This document shows, piece by piece, positions 1 to 7,669 of a stretch of DNA of 32,454 bases (position 1 is the first letter of the stretch; each line of letters opens with the position of its first letter). The stretch covers positions 1 through 32,454 of the forward strand of contig CALBNX010000011.1 in the NCBI GenBank assembly GCA_937896885.1, written 5' to 3'. The stretch comes from an uncultured Clostridia bacterium (lineage in GTDB: Bacteria; Bacillota; Clostridia; Oscillospirales; Acutalibacteraceae). A program made the position numbers and the translations under genes. The notes under the pieces were generated by a model that had not been told where the DNA came from, made no database searches, and saw only the letters and a program-made list of their open reading frames with translations.

Positions 1-898
1 TTTCAAAGATTTTTGTGATGTCATATTTCTTATCCTCCATTTCGTTTAAGAATACTTCTTCCATTGTGAGCTGATATTCATCAATAGCGATTGGGAGAAG
101 TGCGTTAAGCTTCTGTTTTTCTTCGCCCGTTGCTTTATCAAAGATAATCATTGCAACCTTGCCGTCAATATCAAGTGATTTATACTCAATATCCTTGAAA
201 TCACTCTCTTTAATATCACGGTCGAAAATAAGACGGAATTTACTGTAATTTGCTGAAATATCATAAACCGAGCAGTCCATCGTGAGCTTTTTGCCGTTGA
301 TGAGTCCAACATTGTCACAAAGGTCAGAAAGTTCAGGCAAATTGTGTGATGAAATTATAAGTGAACATTCACTCTCTGCAATATATTCAATAAAGAGCTT
401 CTTTGTAATCTCTTTTTTCTGTGGGTCAAGTCCGTCAAAGGTTTCGTCAAGAAGCATAAACTTAGGGTGTGATGCAAGAGCTAAAATAATCTCTGTTTGT
501 CTTTGCATACCCTTTGAAAATCCACGAATTTTCTTTTTGGGGTCAAGACCGAAAACCTCAACAAGATTATTAAGAGTTTTAAAGCTGAAATTTGGATAAT
601 AATCAGCATAAAACTTTGCCATTGATTTAATTGTTGCATTCATTGGGAAATACAAATCATCAGGAATATAAAACATTTCTCGACGGATTGTGTCGTTATC
701 ATAGGTTGAAACGCCATCCATAAGCACTTCGCCCTCTTCTGCTTTATAAATGCCTGCTGCTGTTTTTAAAAGTGTGGTTTTACCTGCACCGTTATAGCCG
801 ATAAGACCATATATTGATGATGGTTGAATTACAAATGAAATATCTTCAACCGCTGTGAAATCACCGAATTTTTTGGTAACATTCTTAAATTCAATCAT
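1..898 (-). CDS. ABC transporter ATP-binding protein (YtrB-like), 3' end cut by window edge
   Basis: This is the ATPase subunit of an ABC transporter, which would power a membrane partner presumably encoded beyond the left edge. Translating the minus strand from the ATG at 898 gives about 299 residues with no stop before base 1. Visible motifs are Walker A GYNGAGKTT (residues 34-42), a degenerate signature GFSKGMQRQ in place of LSGGQ, Walker B FMLLDE followed by the D-loop, and the H-loop ISSHN. A further roughly 90-residue C-terminal region follows the nucleotide-binding domain, as in drug or envelope-stress exporters of the YtrB/BcrA type. The start lies 3 bases after the stop of the GntR gene, and its site AAAGGAG lies inside the end of that gene, so the two are co-transcribed and probably translationally coupled. 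The substrate cannot be inferred. Confidence 0.93.
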   Translation of the reverse strand, partial: MIEFKNVTKKFGDFTAVEDISFVIQPSSIYGLIGYNGAGKTTLLKTAAGIYKAEEGEVLMDGVSTYDNDTIRREMFYIPDDLYFPMNATIKSMAKFYADYYPNFSFKTLNNLVEVFGLDPKKKIRGFSKGMQRQTEIILALASHPKFMLLDETFDGLDPQKKEITKKLFIEYIAESECSLIISSHNLPELSDLCDNVGLINGKKLTMDCSVYDISANYSKFRLIFDRDIKESDFKDIEYKSLDIDGKVAMIIFDKATGEEKQKLNALLPIAIDEYQLTMEEVFLNEMEDKKYDITKIFE

Positions 899-901
899 TC
901 T

Positions 902-1273
902 TTATTCAACTCCTTTGAAAAGTTCTTTAACCATTGCAATAATTTTTTCTTCACTTGCCCCCATCTGTTTTGCATTGATGAGCGCCGTTTTTACTGCATC
1001 TAATGATTGTTCGAGATAAATGTTTTGAGATTCTGCGTTTCCGCTGATGAATATACCTTTTCCTGCGACGGAATAAATTACCCCTTGTGCTTCGAGCTCT
1101 GATAAAGCACGTTTGACAGTGTTAATGTTAATTCCTAACTGCGCAGACAACTGTCTTAAAGATGGTAGCTGGTCATCTTTTTTGAGAATCCCACGGCTGA
1201 TATCAAGAACAATTTGTTCTTTTATCTGTTCATAGATGGGAGTTCTAGAATGGTAATCGAGAAATATATTCAC
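902..1273 (-). CDS. GntR-family transcriptional regulator, YtrA subfamily
   Basis: A 123-residue DNA-binding repressor. The N-terminal winged helix (TPIYEQIKEQI, then LPSLRQLSAQLGININTVKRALSELEAQ in short form) is typical of GntR proteins, and the short C-terminal part (about 50 residues) has no room for a large effector domain, which fits the YtrA subfamily. The open frame extends to a GTG at 1282, but that codon overlaps a perfect AGGAGG site at 1282-1287. The second GTG at 1273 has ideal spacing of 8 bases, giving the family-like start MNIFLDYHSRTPIYEQ. The gene leads an operon with the ABC ATPase. A 9-bp inverted repeat lies at its predicted transcription start, suggesting autorepression. 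In known YtrA systems the regulator controls the adjoining ABC exporter and often senses cell-wall stress; that role is inferred here. Confidence 0.93.
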   Translation of the reverse strand: MNIFLDYHSRTPIYEQIKEQIVLDISRGILKKDDQLPSLRQLSAQLGININTVKRALSELEAQGVIYSVAGKGIFISGNAESQNIYLEQSLDAVKTALINAKQMGASEEKIIAMVKELFKGVE

Positions 1274-1292
1274 CGTTATCACCTCCTGTTTA

Positions 1293-1330
1293 AAACTGTA
1301 CCAACTGTGCTATTTCAATTAGTACAGTTT
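1293..1330. promoter_or_regulatory. Inverted repeat, probable GntR operator
   Basis: Perfect 9-bp arms AAACTGTAC (1293-1301) and GTACAGTTT (1322-1330) are separated by 20 bp, with a third partial copy AACTGTGC at 1303-1310 between them. The repeat covers the predicted start of transcription of the GntR-ABC operon. Binding by the regulator is inferred. Confidence 0.6.
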
Positions 1331-1331
1331 G

Positions 1332-1360
1332 ATATTACACCCAAAATTTTCTTTTGTCAA
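1332..1360 (-). promoter_or_regulatory. Promoter of the GntR-ABC operon
   Basis: On the minus strand a consensus -35 TTGACA (1360-1355) is followed after 17 bp by a weaker -10 TAATAT (1337-1332). Transcription would begin near 1325, inside the inverted repeat. Confidence 0.5.
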
Positions 1361-1422
1361 CATATTTTTGAAAAATTTTTATAATAATCATTTTTTGATT
1401 TGCGTTTTTTGCACAATAATTA

Positions 1423-1451
1423 TTGATTTTTTTCTCATATAATTATATAAT
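1423..1451 (+). promoter_or_regulatory. Promoter of the GH38 mannosidase operon
   Basis: -35 TTGATT (1423-1428), 17-bp spacer and a perfect -10 TATAAT (1446-1451), 51 bases before the mannosidase start. Surrounding DNA is extremely AT-rich, so other -10-like boxes exist. Confidence 0.6.
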
Positions 1452-1502
1452 TTATATATATTTTTATTTTCATATAAAGCAAAGGGAATTGGGGGTTTTT
1501 AT

Positions 1503-4500
1503 ATGGCAAAAAAGAAGGTTTATACTATTGCTGACGCTCATCTTGACACAATTTGGAGTTGGGATTTTGAGACAACTGTAAAGCAATATATTTTCAACAC
1601 TCTCAAAGACAATTTTGCTCTTTTTGAGAAATATCCCGATTATAAATTCAATTTTGAGGGTTCATACAGATATGAGCTTATGAAAGAATATTATCCCGAA
1701 ATGTGGGAGAAAATGAAATCCTATATCGCACAGGGCAAATGGAATGTGTGCGGTAGTGCTTTTGAAAATGGTGATGTTAATGTGCCTTCCCCTGAAGCAC
1801 TTTTTAGAAACATTCTTTTAGGTAACGGATATTTTGACAAAAACTTCGGCAAACGCTCTTGTGACATTTTCTTGCCCGACTGTTTCGGATTTGGCTATGC
1901 ATTACCAAGCATTATGCACCACGCAAATTTAAAGGGATTCACCACACAAAAGCTCACTTGGGGCTCTGCTTATGGTATCCCCTTTGACCTTGGCAAGTGG
2001 TATGGCGTTGATGGTAATTTTGTTTATGCTAACACTAATCCGGGCTCATACACAAGCATCCTTCTCAAAGTCAGAGATAAAAAATTTGTAAAAGATAAAT
2101 TAGCAGACAACGAAAAATATGATTTACCAATGACTACTGTTTTCCACGGTGTTGGTGACCGTGGTGGCGCACCAAAAGAAGTATCAGTTAAAACCGTTTG
2201 CGACGAAATAAAGCAGAATAATACAAATGATATTGAAGTATTATCTGCTCCTGCTGACCAGATTTTCAAAGATATTGACGCTCTTCCCGAAGAAACAAAG
2301 CAGAAACTCCCTGTTTGGAACAACGAGCTTGTTATGACTAATCACGCTGTTGGTGGTTACACTTCTCGCGCTATCGGTAAGCGTTGGAACAGACGCAATG
2401 AAGAGCTTGCAGATATGGCAGAGCGCTCCTGTGTTGCCGCATTCACTCTCAGCGGTCACGAATATCCTGGGGACACTCTCACTCGTTCTTGGAAGAGAGT
2501 TATCGCTCACCAATTCCACGACGATTTGCCGGGAACATCAGTTCAGCGTGCATATCGCAGAACTTGGAATGACTACGCAATGTCAATGAATCAGTTCACC
2601 AATGAATATTGCGCATCTGTTCGCAGTATAAGTGACCGTCTTGATGCTTCATTTACACACGGCATTGCAGTTCTTGTGCAAAACCCAATGGAATATGAGC
2701 GCACAGGGCTTGTTAAAATCAGAGTACCATCACAAATCCGTCATAAAAATATGACTGCTTTCGATAAAGACGGCAACGAATACCCATCACAGATTATTGA
2801 AGTAAACAGTAAATATTCAATTATGCTTGTGCATATCACAATGCCACCTATGAGCTATAAGGTACTCGATATTCAGGCAAAACCCGCTCACACTCGCACA
2901 CCGCTCAAGGCATCTATCGACGGACTCGAAAATGAGAAATATATTGTTAAGTTCAACAGTAATGGTGACATTGCTTCAATTTTCGACAAAGAATTAGATA
3001 AAGAAATCCTTAAAAAGCCTATTGTTACAGGTATTTTTGATTATACAGGTAGCAAAGATTGGCCTGCTTGGGAATTAAACTATAAAGAGCTTAACCGTGA
3101 GCCACAACACACAGCAACTATCAAACATATTGAGGTAATTGAACAAGGTGTTTGTCGTGTGGCAGTTAAAATTATAAAAACATATAAAAACAGCACATTC
3201 ACATCAATTGTAGCCTTGAGCCGTGGTGGAAAATGCGTTGAAGTTTATACAGAAACCGAATGGCAAAGCACTTGCTCTCTTGCAAAAGAGATTTTCTCAT
3301 TCACGGCAGAAAGTCCCGTTGCTACATACGATTTAGGTCTTGGTGCAATCAAGCGTGGCAATATGACCGAGAAGCTTTTTGAAGTGCCTGCTCAAAAATG
3401 GGCTGATATTACTGACAGCAGTGAAGATTTCGGTGTTTCTGTTATCAGCGAATGCAAATATGGTTGGGATAAATTTGACAACAACACTCTTCGTCTTACC
3501 CTTATGCACACACCACTAAAAAACTATCGAATTGACTCAATGCAGTCAATGATGGATTTAGGTCTTAACCGTTATTCTTATGCAATTTATTCACACAAGG
3601 GTAATGTGGGGCACGATACACAATGCGTTGCTCGTGAATTCATTATGCCGATGGTATCATTTATTTGTTCAAAGCACGGTGGTGATTTTGGTACAGAAAT
3701 CTCATTTGCAAACCTTAAAGGTAATGCTATTCTTCGTGCAATGAAGAAAGCCGAAAACAGTGATGAAATTATTGTGCGTATCGGTGAAAGTGAAAGACGA
3801 GAGCAAAAAGGCATTGAACTTTCAATCTTTGGTGGAATCAAATCTGCTCGCGAAGTCTATGCATCAGAAGAGCACATAAAAGATGTTGAAATTACTGACG
3901 GCAAGCTTGTTTTTGATTTGAAACCTTATGAAATCAAGACATTTGCTTTAACTGTTGACCGTTTGCCATATAAAGAGCCTGACCAGTTAGATATTCATTG
4001 TCCTGGTAATATTGTGGCATATAGTAACAACACATCAAGAAACGGTAATCTTCCAGTAATCAACAAGTCAATTCCTTGGGAAATCACACCTGAAGAAATC
4101 TATGTTGATGGTGTTAAGTTCATAATTCCACAAGATAAAAAAGCAATTCTCTGCGGTGGTCAGACCCTTTTCTTACCAAAGGGTACTGACAGAGTGCATC
4201 TTCTTGTTGCGTCTCTTAACGGTGACAAGGTTGCTAAATTCGGTGGCAAGCAAATCCGCATCAACGACATTCAAGAGTATTATGCAGGTTGGGATTTATA
4301 TGACTTCAAAGAAGTTGCATTCACAAAGCACGGCAAATTGGGCTTCGAATTCACACATTCACATAAAGCTGACGGTGATGCTCAATGTGAACAGTTATTC
4401 TTCTGGAAATCAACTATCACAGTTAATCCTGAAACGACTACTTTTGAATTGCCAGTTGATAAAGATATTTTAATTCTTGCAATTACTGCTGACGGTGAAG

Positions 4501-4670
4501 AAAACACATGTTCACTTGCAACTGACCTTTATGATAAGGTGCGTGACAGAGTGTTCAATTATCACCGAGACACAAAAGAACAGCTTACATATTGGCTCTC
4601 AAAAGAAAGTTTTATGCTCAATGATAAAGGTGGAGCATTTAAAGACAGAAATAAGGGGAGGAGAAAATAA
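1503..4670 (+). CDS. Alpha-mannosidase, glycoside hydrolase family 38
   Basis: A 1055-residue retaining alpha-mannosidase that would release mannose from mannosides or N-glycan fragments. No signal peptide or membrane segment is seen, so it is probably cytoplasmic and acts on imported sugars. The metal-binding AHLDTIW motif is at residues 12-18 (His13, Asp15). The nucleophile motif LPDCFGFGYALPS carries Asp126, which in GH38 also binds the metal. The last metal ligand motif FHDDLPGTS has His339. The mid region and long beta-rich C-terminal region match the usual layout, and the length is normal for the family. The ATG at 1503 follows a purine-rich GGGGG site and places HLD near the N-terminus as expected. 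The stop is 3 bases before the symporter gene, whose GGGGAGGAG site lies in this gene's last codons. Linkage specificity cannot be told from sequence. Confidence 0.97.
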   Translation: MAKKKVYTIADAHLDTIWSWDFETTVKQYIFNTLKDNFALFEKYPDYKFNFEGSYRYELMKEYYPEMWEKMKSYIAQGKWNVCGSAFENGDVNVPSPEALFRNILLGNGYFDKNFGKRSCDIFLPDCFGFGYALPSIMHHANLKGFTTQKLTWGSAYGIPFDLGKWYGVDGNFVYANTNPGSYTSILLKVRDKKFVKDKLADNEKYDLPMTTVFHGVGDRGGAPKEVSVKTVCDEIKQNNTNDIEVLSAPADQIFKDIDALPEETKQKLPVWNNELVMTNHAVGGYTSRAIGKRWNRRNEELADMAERSCVAAFTLSGHEYPGDTLTRSWKRVIAHQFHDDLPGTSVQRAYRRTWNDYAMSMNQFTNEYCASVRSISDRLDASFTHGIAVLVQNPMEYERTGLVKIRVPSQIRHKNMTAFDKDGNEYPSQIIEVNSKYSIMLVHITMPPMSYKVLDIQAKPAHTRTPLKASIDGLENEKYIVKFNSNGDIASIFDKELDKEILKKPIVTGIFDYTGSKDWPAWELNYKELNREPQHTATIKHIEVIEQGVCRVAVKIIKTYKNSTFTSIVALSRGGKCVEVYTETEWQSTCSLAKEIFSFTAESPVATYDLGLGAIKRGNMTEKLFEVPAQKWADITDSSEDFGVSVISECKYGWDKFDNNTLRLTLMHTPLKNYRIDSMQSMMDLGLNRYSYAIYSHKGNVGHDTQCVAREFIMPMVSFICSKHGGDFGTEISFANLKGNAILRAMKKAENSDEIIVRIGESERREQKGIELSIFGGIKSAREVYASEEHIKDVEITDGKLVFDLKPYEIKTFALTVDRLPYKEPDQLDIHCPGNIVAYSNNTSRNGNLPVINKSIPWEITPEEIYVDGVKFIIPQDKKAILCGGQTLFLPKGTDRVHLLVASLNGDKVAKFGGKQIRINDIQEYYAGWDLYDFKEVAFTKHGKLGFEFTHSHKADGDAQCEQLFFWKSTITVNPETTTFELPVDKDILILAITADGEENTCSLATDLYDKVRDRVFNYHRDTKEQLTYWLSKESFMLNDKGGAFKDRNKGRRK

Positions 4671-4673
4671 ACT

Positions 4674-6140
4674 ATGGCACAAAACAATAGTGACATTCGT
4701 TATGTAGGTGTCAAAGAAACTATTGCTTATGGTATTGCTAACGCAGGTCAATGCTTTGGTTATAACATTATCGCAGGTAGCTATCTCTCACTTTTCTTTG
4801 TTAAGGTTTTTGGCGTTCCCCCCGAAGCAGTTGCAGCAATGATGCTGTTTTTAGGACTTTGGGACACAATCAACGACCCGCTTATGGGCTCGATTATCGA
4901 CCGAACAAGAACTCGTTATGGTAAACTTCGTCCCTATCTTTTAATTGTTCCTATCCCTTTGGGAATTGCTACTATTGCGCTTTTTGCTGGTCCACAGATT
5001 TTAGGACCAAACGCAGAGACGACTGCAAAAATTATATATATGTTTATAACATATTTTATATGGGAACTTTTCTACACATTAGGTGATGTTCCTTTCTGGG
5101 GAATGAGTGCAGCAATCAGTCCATCCCCTTCTGACAGAACAAGAGTTATTTCTTCTGCAAGATTTGTTTCAGGTCTTATTGGTGGTCTTTCAACAACAAT
5201 TCTTACAGTGCTTATGGATTTAAGTAATAATGGCTCAATTCCTCTTTCACTTTCACAAGTTTTCTTGCTTATGGCTGTGATTTCAGGCACATTGGGTATG
5301 GCACTTTTCTCACTTTCAGGTTTCTGCACAAAAGAAAGAGTTGTTCAGACCATCAAAGAGCCAAGTGTTCTTGACGGATTTAAAGCACTTCTTAAAAATA
5401 AACCTTTGCTTTTGATTGTTATAGGAAATGTTCTTTCGGCAATCGGTGGTATTGGTGGCTTCTTCCAGGCATATTACTATTCAGAAGTAGTAAATATGAA
5501 CTCGCTCACCATTGTTATTGCATTACCGGGTACAATTTTAGGATTTATCACATATCTTCTTATTCCAAAGGTAAAGCAGAGATTTGATAACAGACAAATC
5601 ATCTTCCTTAACGGATTTGTAAGACTTGTTTGCGGAATTGCCGTATTCTTAATCGGTGTTAAGTGTTTTACAAATCTTTGGGTTGTTGTGCCACTTCTTA
5701 TGGTGCAAAATCTTCTTTTCTCTTTCTTCAACACAATTAATATGGTTATTCCAACTGAAATGATTGGTGACACAATTGACTATATGGAATGGAAAACCGG
5801 CGAGAGAAACGAGGGTGTTTCATTCTCTGTGCTCACATTCGTTGGCAAACTGACAGGTTCAATTTCAGGTACAATCGGCAACTTGCTTCTTCCGATAATC
5901 GGTCTTACATTTGTTCAAATAAGCGAAACAGAAACAATGACTGTTAAGGCTTATGAATACACAGATACTCTTATCTGGGGTATGTTCACATTAGCACCTG
6001 CAGTGCTTGGTCTTCTTCCACTTATTCCATATATCTGGTATGACCTTACAGGTGACAAACTTAGCCAAGTTCGTGAAGAAATGGCAGAACGCAGAAAAGT
6101 TCTTTCTGCACAGGTTTCAGGAGGTGGCGAAAATGAGTAA
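4674..6140 (+). CDS. GPH-family sugar:cation symporter (MFS fold)
   Basis: A 488-residue inner-membrane transporter of the glycoside-pentoside-hexuronide (MelB-like) family, with about twelve hydrophobic segments. The cytoplasmic-loop motif NDPLMGSIIDRTRTRYGK (near residues 65-85) with following LRPYLL is the family hallmark. The second-half motif MIGDTIDYMEWKTGERNEG is also typical. It is the second gene of the mannosidase operon, so mannosides or mannose-containing oligosaccharides are the likely cargo; this is inferred from context. The start has a strong site GGGGAGGAG in the end of the mannosidase gene. Its 3' end overlaps the start of the zinc-ribbon gene by 8 bases. The C-terminus ends soon after the last helix, unlike the second GPH protein in this window. 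Confidence 0.95.
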   Translation: MAQNNSDIRYVGVKETIAYGIANAGQCFGYNIIAGSYLSLFFVKVFGVPPEAVAAMMLFLGLWDTINDPLMGSIIDRTRTRYGKLRPYLLIVPIPLGIATIALFAGPQILGPNAETTAKIIYMFITYFIWELFYTLGDVPFWGMSAAISPSPSDRTRVISSARFVSGLIGGLSTTILTVLMDLSNNGSIPLSLSQVFLLMAVISGTLGMALFSLSGFCTKERVVQTIKEPSVLDGFKALLKNKPLLLIVIGNVLSAIGGIGGFFQAYYYSEVVNMNSLTIVIALPGTILGFITYLLIPKVKQRFDNRQIIFLNGFVRLVCGIAVFLIGVKCFTNLWVVVPLLMVQNLLFSFFNTINMVIPTEMIGDTIDYMEWKTGERNEGVSFSVLTFVGKLTGSISGTIGNLLLPIIGLTFVQISETETMTVKAYEYTDTLIWGMFTLAPAVLGLLPLIPYIWYDLTGDKLSQVREEMAERRKVLSAQVSGGGENE

Positions 6141-6789
6141 TTGTCCAAAATGCAACGAAAAGTTATCCCCTTTCTATATGAAACAGAATTGCCCAAAATG
6201 TAACACAAATTTGGTTTATTATGATTTGGACAATCGTCTTCAAGCAGACCACGAAAAAGCAATGAAAGAGCAAGAAGCAGTTGACAGAATACTCAATAAC
6301 ATTAAAACGTCTGCTTTTGGTGGCAAAGAACAGATTACAAGATTTATTCTTATGTTCTCTCCACTTTTGTGGATGTGCCTGCCAATGTATTCACAACTTA
6401 ATCGCGAAACATTTGAAACTACTAACATTTCATTGATTACCCTTATTAAATCAATTATTGCCACAGTTGGCAACGCTGATAACGGTGCTATGACTTTTGA
6501 TATGTGGTTGTCAGATAAGGTGTATTTCTGCATACTTCTTTTGATGGCTTGTATAATAATTTTCTCTTTGGCAGACATTATTTCTTCTCTGTTTTCAATA
6601 GGTAAAAACGCGTTAAAGCGTAATATGATTTTCCATATAATAAACTTTGTTATATTCTTTGCCGTGTCAATTTTACCTATTATAGGAGAAAACGGTATTA
6701 GTTCTTCAATTGGTGTAATTTTCACTTTTATTTCATACTTATCAGTTGGCTCTTGTCACAAAATAATTGATAAAAAACTTAATAAATAA
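6133..6789 (+). CDS. Zinc-ribbon membrane protein of unknown function
   Basis: A 218-residue protein that I cannot assign to a characterised family. The N-terminus MSNCPKCNEKLSPFYMKQNC has two CPKC knuckles about 18 residues apart, which would form a zinc ribbon. A charged linker (about residues 30-60) leads into a membrane part with roughly four hydrophobic segments, the last ending near the C-terminus. The open frame continues upstream into the symporter gene, but the ATG at 6133 has a near-perfect AGGAGGTGG site at 6119-6127 and puts the CPKC motif at the very start. Overlap of 8 bases with the symporter gene implies translational coupling, so it is probably tied to the mannosidase/symporter pair. 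It could be a small regulator or accessory membrane protein; no enzymatic motif is seen. A strong terminator follows. Confidence 0.85.
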   Translation: MSNCPKCNEKLSPFYMKQNCPKCNTNLVYYDLDNRLQADHEKAMKEQEAVDRILNNIKTSAFGGKEQITRFILMFSPLLWMCLPMYSQLNRETFETTNISLITLIKSIIATVGNADNGAMTFDMWLSDKVYFCILLLMACIIIFSLADIISSLFSIGKNALKRNMIFHIINFVIFFAVSILPIIGENGISSSIGVIFTFISYLSVGSCHKIIDKKLNK

Positions 6790-6792
6790 TTT

Positions 6793-6819
6793 AAAAAGGG
6801 ACAGAAATTGTCCCTTTTT
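6793..6819 (+). terminator. Rho-independent terminator of the mannosidase operon
   Basis: 11-bp stem AAAAAGGGACA / TGTCCCTTTTT around loop GAAAT, with the T-run forming the descending arm and continuing. It starts 4 bases after the zinc-ribbon stop. Confidence 0.9.
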
Positions 6820-6821
6820 TA

Positions 6822-6849
6822 TTGCATTTTTTCAAATATATGGTAAAAT
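6822..6849 (+). promoter_or_regulatory. nagB promoter with extended -10
   Basis: -35-like TTGCAT (6822-6827), then TGG directly before -10 TAAAAT (6844-6849). The 15-base string ATATGGTAAAATAAA (6838-6852) recurs exactly at the promoter of the TcdA-like gene (15950-15964). Confidence 0.55.
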
Positions 6850-6883
6850 AAAATTTCAAAAAGTTTAAGAGAAGGTGTAAAGA

Positions 6884-7603
6884 ATGATACTTCATATTTT
6901 TAACAACGCTGAAGAAATCGGCAAAGCAGTTGCCAATTTGATTATTGAACAAGTTAACGAAAAGCCCGATTCCGTTTTAGGTTTTGCAACAGGTGCTTCA
7001 CCTGTGCCTACATATCAAGCTCTTATTAAAGCATATAACAAAGGTAAGGTAAGTTTTAAAGATATTACTACTTTTAACCTTGACGAATATTGTGACTTGC
7101 CTGTTGAAGACAAAAATAGTTATTACACATTTATGCATGAAAACCTTTTCAACCACATTGACGTTAAAGAAGAAAATGTTAATTTCTTAAACGGCAACGC
7201 AGAAGATGCAGAAGCAGAATGTGTGCGTTATGACGATTTACTCACAGAAAACAAAATTGACATTCAGCTTTTAGGCGTTGGCAGAAATGGTCATATCGGT
7301 TTCAATGAGCCAGCAAACAAATTCACAAAGGGTTCATTCAAAGTTCGTCTTACACAAAGCACTATTGATGCTAACTCAGTTTATTTTGACGAAAATCCAA
7401 TGCCAAACTATGCACTCACAATGGGTACTGTTTCAATTATGAAATCAAAGCAGATTATTCTCATTGCAACAGGTCGCTCAAAATCTGACGCTATCAATGG
7501 TCTTGTTAATGGTGATATTACACCATCTTGCCCTGCATCAGTTTTACAGCTTCACCCAAATGTACATATCTTCCTTGATAAAGCAGCTGCATCAAGACTT
7601 TAA
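6884..7603 (+). CDS. nagB: Glucosamine-6-phosphate deaminase
   Basis: A 239-residue cytosolic enzyme that converts glucosamine-6-phosphate to fructose-6-phosphate and ammonium, the committed step of amino-sugar catabolism. Motifs are the phosphate-binding LGFATGASPVPTYQAL (near residues 32-47), FNLDEYCDLP with the general-base Asp67, and GVGRNGHIGFNEP with catalytic His137. The length is normal for Gram-positive NagB (E. coli NagB has an extra C-terminal allosteric part). The ATG follows an AGAAGGTG site. It has its own promoter after the mannosidase operon terminator. Together with the GH38, GH89 and sugar transporters nearby it fits use of GlcNAc-containing host glycans. No nagA or GlcNAc PTS is present in the window. 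Confidence 0.97.
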   Translation: MILHIFNNAEEIGKAVANLIIEQVNEKPDSVLGFATGASPVPTYQALIKAYNKGKVSFKDITTFNLDEYCDLPVEDKNSYYTFMHENLFNHIDVKEENVNFLNGNAEDAEAECVRYDDLLTENKIDIQLLGVGRNGHIGFNEPANKFTKGSFKVRLTQSTIDANSVYFDENPMPNYALTMGTVSIMKSKQIILIATGRSKSDAINGLVNGDITPSCPASVLQLHPNVHIFLDKAAASRL

Positions 7604-7617
7604 TTGAATCAAAAAAC

Positions 7618-7645
7618 AAAACCGAGTAGTTTACTACTCGGTTTT
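7618..7645. terminator. Bidirectional terminator between nagB and the M20 peptidase
   Basis: Stem AAAACCGAGTAG / CTACTCGGTTTT with loop TTTA, flanked by A-runs on the left and T-runs on the right, so it can stop transcription from both converging genes. Confidence 0.9.
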
Positions 7646-7667
7646 TTGTTCGACAAATTCAAATTTG
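7642..7667. repeat. Dispersed 26-bp motif, copy 1
   Basis: Begins in the T-tract of the nagB terminator and contains the inverted repeat ACAAATT-CA-AATTTGT. It matches 23 of 26 bases with a segment after the GH51 terminator (29214-29239). Function unknown. Confidence 0.5.
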
Positions 7668-7669
7668 TA

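Noticed and set aside
6240..6725. 161-codon minus-strand frame inside the zinc-ribbon gene
   Set aside because: It is antisense to a gene with a strong ribosome binding site, operon context and terminator; it has no own signals.
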